Notes: generated by a model not told the origin, from the letters alone. 59,597 nucleotides of DNA from Marine Group III euryarchaeote CG-Epi4 (GCA_001875365.1 MIYX01000012.1:1-59597), one strand, 5' to 3'. Positions 44,987 through 53,723 are shown, counted from the first letter of the stretch. Numbers and translations are program-made.

Positions 44987-46750
44987 ATGAGAATTGCTGT
45001 CCTATTTGAAGACAAATGCAAACCAAATAGCCCTGCCTTTGAATATTTACAGAAGTATGCAGGATCTTGCGGTGCCGAGTGCATACAAGTTGACGAGAAT
45101 GATAAATGTAAGATTTTAGAGGATGCTTGCCCACCCTGCCTGATGAGGGCTAAAAATTGTCCTGGTGATGCTGTAAAAGTGATCAATCTTCCTGAAGAAT
45201 TAGAAACTGATATGATTCACAGATATTCTCTCAATGGTTTTAGACTATTTAGATTACCTACTCCGTCAAAAGAATCTATAATCGGAATTTTAGGACCTAA
45301 TGGGATGGGCAAATCTACTGCATTTAATATTTTGAACGGAACGATAATTCCGAATCTTGGTGAATTTGAATCTGATGAATGTTTGTGGGAAGATGTAATT
45401 GAAACATTACCACGCGGAGAATTGAGAGACTTTCTAGCTGAATTAAATGAATCTACTGTTAAGGTGGCATTGAAACCCCAATATGTAGATCATATTCCCA
45501 AGGCTTTCAAAGGAAATGTAGGTAAGCTCCTTTCTTCTGTAAATGAAAGAGGATTATACGATGAAATGATTGAAAAGTTTGGATTAGGACATCTTTTGGA
45601 AAGAAATCTAGATCAATTATCTGGCGGTGAATTACAAAGAGTTGCAATTTGTGCAACTTTACTAAAAAAAGCTGACGTTTACTTCTTTGATGAGCCTTCT
45701 TCTTATCTTGACATATACGAGAGAATGAGGATTGTGAGAATAATCCAAGAGCTATCTGAATCTGCAAGAGTAATCGTAATTGAACACGATTTAGCAGTTT
45801 TAGATGTGATTGCAGACCTAACTCACATAGTTTATGGTAAAAAGGGAGCATTTGGAATATTTACTCCTGCTAGAACAACACGCAAGGCAATTAATGCATA
45901 TATCGAAGGTTATCTTGTAGAACAAAATGTTAGAATAAGAGATAAACCAATTAAATTCTTAGAGCACCCGCCAAGAACTGGGTGGGAGGGGCTAAGGCTT
46001 GTTCAATGGCCGAAATTATCGAAGAAATTAGGTAGTTTTAGCCTTGAAGCAAAAGCCGGTGAACTGCTAAGTGGTCAAGTTTTGGGAGTAGTGGGAGCAA
46101 ATGCTACAGGTAAAACAACATTTGTTAAAATGCTAGCTGGAGATTTGGAACCTGATGAAGGTGAAATTGAAAGCGAAATAGCTGTATCATACAAGCCTCA
46201 ATACATTGATATTCAGGAAGGAAGAATTGTTCAAGATTTATTGCAATCCGTTGAAGGTTATGATGAGCATACATTTAGTACTGAACTAAATCGGCCCCTG
46301 AATTTGGAACCTCTACTAGAAAGAGAAATGCAAACTCTATCAGGAGGGGAGTTACAACGTGTTGCTGTCGCTGAATGTTTACTCAAGGAAGCTGACCTAT
46401 ATTTGCTAGATGAACCATCTGCATATCTTGATGCAAATCAAAGAATGGTAACTGCTAAAACCATTAGAAGGTTCATGGAGAACAGAGGTAAATCAGCTCT
46501 TATTGTAGATCATGATATTTACTTTATAGATTATATTTCAGATGGGATATTATGCTTTGGTGGAGATCCTGGAAATAAAGGAATTGTAGAAGGACCTTAC
46601 AAAATGAGAGAAGGAATGAATATCTTTTTGGAAAGAGTGGACGTGACTTTTAGGCGTGATAAAAATACTCACAGACCTCGCGTCAATAAGCCAGGTTCAA
46701 GGTTGGACAGAGAACAGAAAAGTAAGAAAGAATACTACTATTCTAGTTAA
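44987..46750 (+). CDS. ABCE1/RLI ribosome-splitting ATPase with altered Fe-S domain
   Basis: 587 residues from ATG 44987 (MRIAVLFEDKC), matching family N-termini; the frame extends 27 codons upstream to 44906. Two NBDs are intact: GPNGMGKST / LSGGELQRVAICATL / FFDEPSSYLD and GANATGKTTF / LSGGELQRVAVAECL / LLDEPSAYLD. The N-terminal Fe-S domain is not canonical. Where archaeal members show C-x4-C-x4-C-x3-CP, here only the first Cys remains (CKPNSPAFEYLQKYAG). The second site reads CPPCLMRAKNCP, with the third Cys replaced by Arg. Extra Cys occur in SCGAECIQVDENDKC. It should split ribosomes with pelota; its Fe-S chemistry is uncertain. Confidence 0.95.
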   Translation: MRIAVLFEDKCKPNSPAFEYLQKYAGSCGAECIQVDENDKCKILEDACPPCLMRAKNCPGDAVKVINLPEELETDMIHRYSLNGFRLFRLPTPSKESIIGILGPNGMGKSTAFNILNGTIIPNLGEFESDECLWEDVIETLPRGELRDFLAELNESTVKVALKPQYVDHIPKAFKGNVGKLLSSVNERGLYDEMIEKFGLGHLLERNLDQLSGGELQRVAICATLLKKADVYFFDEPSSYLDIYERMRIVRIIQELSESARVIVIEHDLAVLDVIADLTHIVYGKKGAFGIFTPARTTRKAINAYIEGYLVEQNVRIRDKPIKFLEHPPRTGWEGLRLVQWPKLSKKLGSFSLEAKAGELLSGQVLGVVGANATGKTTFVKMLAGDLEPDEGEIESEIAVSYKPQYIDIQEGRIVQDLLQSVEGYDEHTFSTELNRPLNLEPLLEREMQTLSGGELQRVAVAECLLKEADLYLLDEPSAYLDANQRMVTAKTIRRFMENRGKSALIVDHDIYFIDYISDGILCFGGDPGNKGIVEGPYKMREGMNIFLERVDVTFRRDKNTHRPRVNKPGSRLDREQKSKKEYYYSS

Positions 46751-46754
46751 GATT

Positions 46755-46766
46755 ACATTTATTTTG
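46755..46766 (+). promoter_or_regulatory. TATA-like box of the MMPL transporter gene
   Basis: ACATTTATTTTG centred 26 bases before GTG 46786, predicting a leaderless GTG start. Confidence 0.5.
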
Positions 46767-46785
46767 AGGCCTCGATAGGGCACTT

Positions 46786-49410
46786 GTGATTACAAAGGCT
46801 TTAGAGAACGGAGTGCAAATTTATACTAATATAATTTTGAAGAATGCAGTAGCCACTGTTACTGTTCTCAGTCTAATAACTGTTCTTCTTCTACAATCGG
46901 CCCTAACTTTCGAAGAAAATATGACAAGAGATATAGAGGTATATCTTCCTGAAGGTGAGGAATCTACAGAAATATTAATTGAAGTTAGACAAGATTGGGC
47001 AACTGATCTAATCATTGTCTATATTGAAACTGGAAATGCTAATGATCCTAATGTCTTTAACGATATTGTAGTTGATAATATTACATATGTTCCTACTTTG
47101 AAAGAAATTGCTCTTCTTGAAAATACGATTGATAAGTATGGACAGAGTGAAGATTTAGAAACATATCAAGCCGATCGAGGAGATAAGGACGGGATAATTT
47201 TTACGTTAAGTATTTCTACTCTAATCAAAGAATTTAACTCAACTAATGCTAGATTTATAGAAGCAACCGAAGGTAAAATATTTGGTGGATTAAGCATTGA
47301 GCAAAACGATGATGATACTGTAAATCTAACTGGTACGTATAATATACCTGATGACCAAGATAGAGTAGACCAAATTTTTGATAGTACGTCTTCAGCACTA
47401 CAAAATTTTGCTATAGACACAAATAACGATGAAATAATTGACACAGCAGTAATTCTATTCGCTCTAAAATATCAGGGAGAAGATAATGATGCTTCACAAG
47501 AGGAAATGATTGCTAAAATTCAGGATCATATTGATCAAAGATATAATGCTAGAACTGACATGACTCAAACTGGCCTTGTAGTTGTATTACACGAAGTAAC
47601 TGCTAGATTGTATGATGATTTACTAACGATGCTACCTATTTCATTAGGAATAGTTATCGCGATGATGTTATTTTTTCACAGGAATTGGTTAGCTATACCT
47701 GTGGTTTTACTTCCAATATTTTGTGCTCTAATTTGGACTCTTGGGATCGTAAATTTGTCTGGAGTGGTTCTGACTCCAATGATTGTAGCTGCCGGACCAA
47801 TTTTGGTAGGAATTGGGGTTGACTATGGATTGCACGTAGCTAATCGGATTGTTGAATTTAAAGACGAAGGAAATAAGATGCCAAGAGCTACATTTTTAGC
47901 ATTACTTACAACAGGAAAAGCAACTTTTCTATGTGCAGTTACTGATACTATTGGTTTTTCTGCTCTTTTCATTTCTCCAATTGCTCCAATGAGAACGGTT
48001 GGATTCACTATGATTGTTGGAGTTATGTGTGCATTCTTTCTGACGGTTAGTATGACTCCTGCAATTATGAAGTTAACTAATTACTCTAGACATAAATCAG
48101 AAGGGTGGAAAAGTATAGCTGTCTTATCGACAAAGCAGTGGAAAGCGATTCTATTAGTTCTTCTTCTAACAACTTCATACTCTATTGCAAGAATTGCTGC
48201 TATGGATCAAGATATCAAAGGAAGTGAATCTGCACCTGAAGATATTGATTCAATAAAGAAGTTAAGCGAATATTCAGAAAAATTTGAAGCTGGACAGACT
48301 GGAATATTACTCATAAATGGTCCTGAGGACAGAACAAAACCTGCTGCAAAGGATTTAGATGTTTTAGATGTGATGAATTGGACGCAAGGTGAAATCAATA
48401 ATTTATCTATTACTAATCGAAATTCTAATGAACTCATAAATGTTTCAGCATTTTCTATTGTGGACTTTTTCAAATCTGCGCACATTACTATAGCTATAGA
48501 AGACCCTGATGGAGATGTTATTTTTGAATTTGATGGAAGTTTCTGGGATTTCTTGCACAGTGACTTTTTTGGAGACGACTATATTTGGGTGGATGTTTTA
48601 CTCCCATTTTATGATAGAGAACAATTTAGAAGCGATATGATTGATGTTTTTTACGAATCATTTACTGATGAGATGCGAGCAATGCTTTTGACTGATGAAT
48701 ACGATAAGGCCCTAATCTATGTTAGCATGCCATACATCAATATTGACGACACCACAATCTTAGTTAATGAAATAGATGATATCGCATTCTTAAGAGACAA
48801 ACAAATTCATGCCCATGATGCACAAATGTCTCAATTGACCGGGGGACCTCCTGTAAGCATTGCAATTAATGAAGGAATCCAAGAAACTCAATTCGACACT
48901 ATTAAGCTAAGTTTACTTTTAGTTTTGATAACAATGATTGTGATTTTTAGTTCCGTTAAATTCGGAGTGATTACTTTTCTACCTATTTTGTTGGTGATTC
49001 TATGGTATCCAGCTACAGTTGATGCTGGAGGAACTAATCTAAATATTTTTACCGCGATGGTTGGAACCATTATTATCGGAATTGGTATTGATAATTCAAT
49101 TCAAATTACTGAAAGGGTAAGAGAAGAAGGTACTTCTCCTGAAGGAATACAAAAAGCTGTTGAAAATACAGGGCAATCAGTTGTAGAAGCGACATTTACC
49201 ACAATGGGAGGTGTATTCTCTGGAGTTCTAATTTCCTTCTTTAGTAGTCAATTCATTGGATTAAGGAATTTCTTCGCACTAATTATTACACTCGTTCTAT
49301 TCTCTCTTTTAATGGCTGTTTTTGCCCTACCAAGCTTCTACCATGCGCTCCACTATATGATAGAAAAATATAAAATGAGTAATTGGAAAATAAAAAAGAA
49401 ATTCAATTAA
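46786..49410 (+). CDS. MMPL/RND-superfamily membrane transporter
   Basis: 874 residues from GTG 46786. Two repeats, each with one leading helix (~22-42 and ~460-478), a large external loop (~45-275; ~480-700) and a five-helix sterol-sensing-like bundle (~280-435; ~705-860). Motifs GVDYGLHVANRIVEF and GIGIDNSIQITERVRE sit at the equivalent helix of each half, typical of MMPL-type exporters. It may export lipids or other hydrophobic compounds using the ion gradient. It ends with an eight-base convergent overlap with ribH. Confidence 0.88.
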   Translation: MITKALENGVQIYTNIILKNAVATVTVLSLITVLLLQSALTFEENMTRDIEVYLPEGEESTEILIEVRQDWATDLIIVYIETGNANDPNVFNDIVVDNITYVPTLKEIALLENTIDKYGQSEDLETYQADRGDKDGIIFTLSISTLIKEFNSTNARFIEATEGKIFGGLSIEQNDDDTVNLTGTYNIPDDQDRVDQIFDSTSSALQNFAIDTNNDEIIDTAVILFALKYQGEDNDASQEEMIAKIQDHIDQRYNARTDMTQTGLVVVLHEVTARLYDDLLTMLPISLGIVIAMMLFFHRNWLAIPVVLLPIFCALIWTLGIVNLSGVVLTPMIVAAGPILVGIGVDYGLHVANRIVEFKDEGNKMPRATFLALLTTGKATFLCAVTDTIGFSALFISPIAPMRTVGFTMIVGVMCAFFLTVSMTPAIMKLTNYSRHKSEGWKSIAVLSTKQWKAILLVLLLTTSYSIARIAAMDQDIKGSESAPEDIDSIKKLSEYSEKFEAGQTGILLINGPEDRTKPAAKDLDVLDVMNWTQGEINNLSITNRNSNELINVSAFSIVDFFKSAHITIAIEDPDGDVIFEFDGSFWDFLHSDFFGDDYIWVDVLLPFYDREQFRSDMIDVFYESFTDEMRAMLLTDEYDKALIYVSMPYINIDDTTILVNEIDDIAFLRDKQIHAHDAQMSQLTGGPPVSIAINEGIQETQFDTIKLSLLLVLITMIVIFSSVKFGVITFLPILLVILWYPATVDAGGTNLNIFTAMVGTIIIGIGIDNSIQITERVREEGTSPEGIQKAVENTGQSVVEATFTTMGGVFSGVLISFFSSQFIGLRNFFALIITLVLFSLLMAVFALPSFYHALHYMIEKYKMSNWKIKKKFN

Positions 49411-49807
49411 ATAACATTTCTGAAACTGCTAACACTGCCTGCCTAGCATGAACTTCTACTCTTTTATCAATTTGTTCTTCTTCTGCACCTGGACCTATTA
49501 TCCCAAATCCTATTGGCTTCATTGAAAGTAACTGCAAGTCTATGATTGATTTAGTAACTGCCTGACCCATAACTAAGCCATGGTCAGTCTCTCCTTTTTC
49601 AATAATTCCTAAAACTATTATTCCTTGAATTGACTCTCTAAGTAATAAGCGCTTAATCTGTAACGGAAGTTCCATTGAACCTGGAACCCAGCATATTTCT
49701 TCAATTAACAGATTGTTTTCAGAAGACATTGATTTAACTATTTCAACCATTTTTTCTACTTTATCTTTATGATAACTGCCTGCTACAATTGCTACTGACT
49801 TTGCCAT
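49403..49807 (-). CDS. ribH: 6,7-dimethyl-8-ribityllumazine synthase
   Basis: 134 residues. Substrate-site GSMELPLQIKRLL, GIIVLGIIEKGETDHGLVMGQAV (catalytic His after the GETDH turn) and the C-terminal EVHARQAVLAVSEML. It condenses the RibB product with the ribitylaminouracil to lumazine. Last gene of ribB-ribL-ribE-ribH; the start overlaps the ribE stop by one base (TAATG). Confidence 0.93.
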   Translation of the reverse strand: MAKSVAIVAGSYHKDKVEKMVEIVKSMSSENNLLIEEICWVPGSMELPLQIKRLLLRESIQGIIVLGIIEKGETDHGLVMGQAVTKSIIDLQLLSMKPIGFGIIGPGAEEEQIDKRVEVHARQAVLAVSEMLFN

Positions 49808-50421
49808 TATTTTTTCACCTGCATTTCAGTTATTAAATCAACCGTATTTTTGGTTTGCGTTTCAATTTCTAAATTAATCATATCTCCAATATTCTTATCT
49901 TGCATAGTTGTAATTCTTAGCGTTTCAGGAATTAAATAAACTGTGAAAGTATTGTCTACTCTGTTTACCTCTCCAATAGTTAAACTTATTCCGTTTAATG
50001 ATACATATCCTTTTGGGAAAATATATTTTATCAAATCACTACTTGTTTTAAAAGAAAGGATATGATTATTAGTTGTACTCTCTATTCTTGATATTTTTAC
50101 GATTCCAGAAACATGACCCGAAATAATATGTCCGCCAATTTCATCCCCAAAACGTGCTGCTCTTTCTAAATTTACTAAGTCTGACTTCTCTAAATTTGAT
50201 AAAGTAGTAACTCTTAAGGTTTCTACAATAACATCGAAAGTCAGACTATTATCTTCTATTGAAGTAACTGTTAAACAAACGCCGTCAATTGAAACACTTG
50301 CTCCAATTTTAATTCCTTCTACAAAATCTAAACTTGCTTCTATTCGAATACTGGAAAAATCTTGAGATTTTTCAATGCTGGTGACTTTCGCTTTTTCTTG
50401 TACTATTCCTGTAAAAACCAT
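49807..50421 (-). CDS. ribE: Riboflavin synthase, bacterial alpha-chain type
   Basis: 204 residues with two lumazine-binding repeats: MVFTGIVQEKAKVTSIEK with ASVSIDGVCLTVTSIE and FDVIVETLRVTTLSNL (first), and GHIISGHVSGIVKISRIE with YVSLNGISLTIGEV and IPETLRITTM (second). It dismutates two lumazines to riboflavin. Most archaea use an unrelated RibC; this is the bacterial/eukaryotic family, so transfer from bacteria is likely, inserted into an operon with archaeal RibL. Confidence 0.94.
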   Translation of the reverse strand: MVFTGIVQEKAKVTSIEKSQDFSSIRIEASLDFVEGIKIGASVSIDGVCLTVTSIEDNSLTFDVIVETLRVTTLSNLEKSDLVNLERAARFGDEIGGHIISGHVSGIVKISRIESTTNNHILSFKTSSDLIKYIFPKGYVSLNGISLTIGEVNRVDNTFTVYLIPETLRITTMQDKNIGDMINLEIETQTKNTVDLITEMQVKK

Positions 50422-50867
50422 TATTCAGAACTGTATTTTTTCCTATATATCTTTAATATTTTAGAAATTATTTTACGTGAACCTGCCAAGTCTTGCTCCA
50501 TTTCTTCAAGTCGGACTACCTTAACTTCTAAACCCCTTTCCAGTAATTTAGCTGTTAATTCTTTAGTTGTAAATAAACGTTGATCGAAACCTAGGGCAAT
50601 GACGTCAGGCTTTATGTCCTCAACGATAATATCGAGCATATTTCCTGTTCTCCCTATCACTACTTCATCTACTGGTTTAAGTTGAAAAACTACTTCTGAA
50701 CGCCTTCTATCTGATAAAATAGGCTCCCCTTTCATCTTCCTGACTGTACCATCATTGGCTACAATAACTGTTAAATGATCACCGTGCTCTTTGGCCGCAT
50801 TCAAAAAATGGGCATGACCTATATGAATTATATCAAAAACCCCAGTGGCTACAACTTTCACAGACAT
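50421..50867 (-). CDS. ribL: FAD synthetase, archaeal RibL type
   Basis: 148 residues, a nucleotidyltransferase with the HIGH-type motif HIGHAHFLNAAKEHG. DRRRSEVVFQLKPVDEVVIG and DVIALGFDQRLFTTKEL follow. This small archaeal enzyme adenylylates FMN to FAD using CTP/ATP-type chemistry. It starts inside the ribB end (10-base overlap) and its stop shares a base with the ribE start. Confidence 0.9.
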   Translation of the reverse strand: MSVKVVATGVFDIIHIGHAHFLNAAKEHGDHLTVIVANDGTVRKMKGEPILSDRRRSEVVFQLKPVDEVVIGRTGNMLDIIVEDIKPDVIALGFDQRLFTTKELTAKLLERGLEVKVVRLEEMEQDLAGSRKIISKILKIYRKKYSSE

Positions 50868-51565
50868 ACCTCTTTGATATGTTGACCCTCTAGAAATAAA
50901 TATCCATTATCTTTTGCAAACATCTCTGCTTCTAAACGCGTTAGAGATTTACCGGATTTAGAAACCATTTCACAACCTAACGCAACAGGAGTTAGACTCA
51001 TTTTTTTAAATAATTCTGTTATTAACTCTGTGTGCCCTTGCCTCTCAGAGAGCCCATTCGAGGCAGATATACAAATTGGTACATGACCTGGACTCCTGAA
51101 TGAATTTCCCATGATATTCCTTGATTCTTCAGCACTAATGGTTTCAGCTTGTTCAAAAACTTCTGAAAATGAGCGTGCTGTTAGGGAGCGATCATCGTCA
51201 GTTATTCCTGTAAAAGTGTCCTTATGATTAATAAAAATAGAAAATGAAGATTTAGACTTTGTGTAAGGTAATGAATGGTTTTTCATTATCTCTAATATGG
51301 TAAAATTCTTTGAATTGGAGAACGCTGCCTGATATATTTCTTCCATAAAAGGAATCCCTAACTTCATCGAAATGGAGTAATCTGAGGCCAAAAATATCAT
51401 GCCTCCACCGTTTTTTCTCAAATAATGTAAATTATCACTCGTAACTGATTTAGCATAAAAGAAAATATCCGTTTCAGATTCTCTTCCCTCTTCATCAAAA
51501 ACAAAAATTGGATTGCCACTAAGTATTTCCATCTTAATTTTTTCAAGGTTAATTGAGTTAGACAA
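50858..51565 (-). CDS. ribB: 3,4-dihydroxy-2-butanone 4-phosphate synthase
   Basis: 235 residues from TTG 51565, supported by an AGGAGA Shine-Dalgarno at 51571-51576. Motifs PIFVFDEEGRESETDIFF, KNGGGMIFLASD, TGITDDDRSLTAR, FRSPGHVPICISA and RQGHTELITEL match RibB, with the acidic metal and catalytic residues intact. It makes the four-carbon unit of riboflavin from ribulose 5-phosphate. First gene of the riboflavin operon. A TATA-like TTTTTATATC upstream gives a short leader. Confidence 0.93.
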   Translation of the reverse strand: MSNSINLEKIKMEILSGNPIFVFDEEGRESETDIFFYAKSVTSDNLHYLRKNGGGMIFLASDYSISMKLGIPFMEEIYQAAFSNSKNFTILEIMKNHSLPYTKSKSSFSIFINHKDTFTGITDDDRSLTARSFSEVFEQAETISAEESRNIMGNSFRSPGHVPICISASNGLSERQGHTELITELFKKMSLTPVALGCEMVSKSGKSLTRLEAEMFAKDNGYLFLEGQHIKEVCL

Positions 51566-51570
51566 AATAA

Positions 51571-51576
51571 TCTCCT
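51571..51576 (-). promoter_or_regulatory. Shine-Dalgarno for the ribB TTG start
   Basis: AGGAGA on the minus strand, five bases before TTG 51565. No in-frame ATG is near the expected N-terminus, so this decides the start. Confidence 0.5.
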
Positions 51577-51633
51577 AAATGATAATTTTGTATGTGTGAT
51601 ATAAAAACAGCGTAGGTACTCAAAAATAAGTAA

Positions 51634-52188
51634 CTATTTTAAGTCGAAAATTACTTTGTCAATAACAACCTTAGAATCGGATTTCAAACTAACATATCTT
51701 GTACAAGAGTAGTCTCCTTCATCCATTAAAGTTAGCATCAATGTTCCAGAATCTCTGTTGCAGATCAAGGGATCCTTGTCTGGTGAAGTATAGATATCAT
51801 GTCCACCCCATTCAACATTCCAACTATTTGTTAAATCATAAACTACTACTAATCTTTTCTTTTCAAACTCTTCAGAATGTAGGAGCGAATAATCTCCAGG
51901 ACTGTAAACTTGGCCTTGTGACGATCGAAATTTGAGTGTTAACCCCGTTCCTGCTTCTAAGAAACTAAGGAAATCTTTTGATTTCCAAAAATCACCGAGA
52001 TATGCTGAGCAAATATCTCTTCTGTAAAAACCTATCTTTTCGTCCCTTTTTAGTTCAACTTTCCGATTTACTTCTTCATTAGATAAAAATTTGGATAAAC
52101 GAATAAAAGGAATATCTGCCGAACCAAATATTCGGTTAAGATTAGACAATGTAGGCTTTTCCAAATAGTAATGATTTATCTCAGACAT
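51634..52188 (-). CDS. OGFOD1/Tpa1 C-terminal-domain homologue (non-catalytic half)
   Basis: 184 residues, read as the separate C-terminal DSBH domain of OGFOD1/Tpa1. It opens SEINHYYLEKP, like the linker EWINPTYLD of human OGFOD1 (recalled, not aligned). FLSFLEAGTGLTLKF, SPGDYSLLHSEEFEKKRLVVV, WNVEWGGHDIYTSP and GTLMLTLMDEGDYSCTRYVSL match the order and key residues of the CTD, which pairs with the catalytic domain. It has no HxD...H metal triad. Its ATG overlaps the catalytic gene by eight bases in another frame, so the two products are separate. Confidence 0.8.
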   Translation of the reverse strand: MSEINHYYLEKPTLSNLNRIFGSADIPFIRLSKFLSNEEVNRKVELKRDEKIGFYRRDICSAYLGDFWKSKDFLSFLEAGTGLTLKFRSSQGQVYSPGDYSLLHSEEFEKKRLVVVYDLTNSWNVEWGGHDIYTSPDKDPLICNRDSGTLMLTLMDEGDYSCTRYVSLKSDSKVVIDKVIFDLK

Positions 52189-52756
52189 GATACCATCCTG
52201 TAAGAGTTAATCGTTGAATATCGGTTAAAATTTCGCTAACTTGATGCCAAGAAGTTTCAGAGACCTCAAACAAATTCAACGAATTGAATTTGGGAATTAT
52301 TCTCTTAACTAACTTTGAAGTGCCATCTTTCTTACCTTCAAAAAGATCCAATGAACCTCCATCCTGTTCCTCTAAATCTGGAGTTAAATGTAAACTGTAA
52401 GCAATAACTCTATTTTCAACTTGATCATCGTGCGGTAGCAAAAAATCTCCCTGGCCATACACATATGCTGCCATATCTATTCGTGACAATAAAGAAACTT
52501 GGAATGCTTCCGCAACTGCTTTCCTCCATAATTTATCCCCTAAGTCTTCCCTTAGAACATCTAGTGCTGGATGATCAATATCAGTTAATTTTACGCTTGC
52601 CCAATAGCTAAAAAGATCGGATTCGCTAAAACTGTACTCAAGTCCTGCAAGTGCATCTATCACTAAATCTAAGGTACTATCATCTAGAAAGTCTTCAACT
52701 ACCACATGAGGGAATGGCGATGATTCGACTACCGAAATTGTATTAGCTTTTCTCAT
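52181..52756 (-). CDS. 2-oxoglutarate/Fe(II) prolyl hydroxylase, OGFOD1/Tpa1 catalytic domain
   Basis: 191 residues. The Tpa1/OGFOD1 pattern is clear: PFPHVVVEDFLDDSTLDLV, RIDMAAYVYGQGDFLLPHDD, RVIAYSLHLTP, EEQDGGSLDLFEG, IPKFNSLNLFEVSETSWHQV and RLTLTGWYHV. Iron ligands are HDD (HxD) and the distal His of SWHQV, with Arg of QRLTLTGW for 2-oxoglutarate. In eukaryotes this enzyme hydroxylates a proline of ribosomal protein uS12; a similar target is inference. It overlaps the CTD gene by eight bases and the MBL gene by 14. Confidence 0.9.
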   Translation of the reverse strand: MRKANTISVVESSPFPHVVVEDFLDDSTLDLVIDALAGLEYSFSESDLFSYWASVKLTDIDHPALDVLREDLGDKLWRKAVAEAFQVSLLSRIDMAAYVYGQGDFLLPHDDQVENRVIAYSLHLTPDLEEQDGGSLDLFEGKKDGTSKLVKRIIPKFNSLNLFEVSETSWHQVSEILTDIQRLTLTGWYHV

Positions 52757-53645
52757 TTTTTCTTTTAATGCAACTCATCATCCCTTCAACAGAGCCTAAA
52801 TGAGTGTTTCTCTGATGTATGCCGTGCTTAATATCTGTAAGCTTTAATCCGTCTTGCGTTAAAAATAGAATATCTAATATTTCTTCTGAGTTGAGACTTT
52901 TATTAATTCCATCTTCGACAATTGACATCCAAGCCTGGAATTCATTGAGAGTTTGTTGAAAAGCTCCTGTAGCTGGCCTTGGTCCAAAATGTGTATAGAA
53001 TATTTCCTCTAGATTTAATTTAGACATAGAGTTTATACTTTGTAAAGCTAAATCGTGCCGATAATATCCCGGAGTAACTGGAAATGCCTTATCTATTTCA
53101 GGATACCAAAGGCCTAGGGAATCACCAACAAAGGCTGACTTATTATGTATCCAGGTTATGTGATGTGGAGCATGTCCTGGCGTGTGCATTGCATTCAACA
53201 TTGACACTCCTAAATCCAATTCAAAACCATCTTCAGCAGACATTATCCTTTCTTCAGGAATTGGCAAAGGCTCTCCGTATAATTCAGCAACATCTCCTAA
53301 AAAATCAAGACTTCCTGACCACCACTTATTTACATTTGAAACATGGTATACTGCATTTGGATGCACTACTGCTTTAGCATTCTCGCAAACTTCCATTATA
53401 TGTCCTCCTCCGCCAAAATGATCCAGATGAATATGAGTGGGAACAATAAAATCTATATCTGATAGTGTAAACCCTGCTTTATTTATTCCCTCGACTAGGT
53501 TCTTGTGTGAGCAGGCCGGGCCGGTCTCAATTAGTGTAATCTTCTCATCCACTATTATATAAATTGTGATAAATTCTCTTTCCTCATTTGGTTGTAAATC
53601 AAACCAAAACAATTTGCTATTGTGTCTGTTAATATCAATTGTCAC
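52743..53645 (-). CDS. Metallo-beta-lactamase-fold hydrolase
   Basis: 300 residues from GTG 53645 (MTIDINRHNSKLFWFDL). Metal motif THIHLDHFGGGG near residue 75, then HTPGHAPHHITW, FVGDSLG and the final His in FYTHFGPRP near 220, all consistent with a two-metal hydrolase. A C-terminal helical domain (~225-300) follows, as in glyoxalase II-like relatives. Substrate unknown (thioester, lactone or nucleic acid). It heads the operon with the split OGFOD1 pair, overlapping it by 14 bases; a TATA-like box lies 23 bases upstream. Confidence 0.85.
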   Translation of the reverse strand: MTIDINRHNSKLFWFDLQPNEEREFITIYIIVDEKITLIETGPACSHKNLVEGINKAGFTLSDIDFIVPTHIHLDHFGGGGHIMEVCENAKAVVHPNAVYHVSNVNKWWSGSLDFLGDVAELYGEPLPIPEERIMSAEDGFELDLGVSMLNAMHTPGHAPHHITWIHNKSAFVGDSLGLWYPEIDKAFPVTPGYYRHDLALQSINSMSKLNLEEIFYTHFGPRPATGAFQQTLNEFQAWMSIVEDGINKSLNSEEILDILFLTQDGLKLTDIKHGIHQRNTHLGSVEGMMSCIKRKNEKS

Positions 53646-53662
53646 AACTTATCATTGAAAAG

Positions 53663-53673
53663 GGGTTTAAGTG
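53663..53673 (-). promoter_or_regulatory. TATA-like box of the MBL-hydroxylase operon
   Basis: CACTTAAACCC on the minus strand, centred about 23 bases before GTG 53645, divergent from the pyrG promoter. Confidence 0.45.
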
Positions 53674-53694
53674 GACCGGCGCTCTTATAGCTAG

Positions 53695-53702
53695 CTTTTA
53701 AC
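53695..53702 (+). promoter_or_regulatory. TATA-like box of pyrG
   Basis: CTTTTAAC centred about 25-26 bases before ATG 53724. Confidence 0.5.
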
Positions 53703-53723
53703 ATGTATTAGTCCGTTGAGTCA

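Noticed and set aside
51634..52756. Hydroxylase split as a simple sequencing frameshift
   Set aside because: Each gene has a proper start and stop and an eight-base overlap like others here; kept as a caveat because a fused form exists in eukaryotes.
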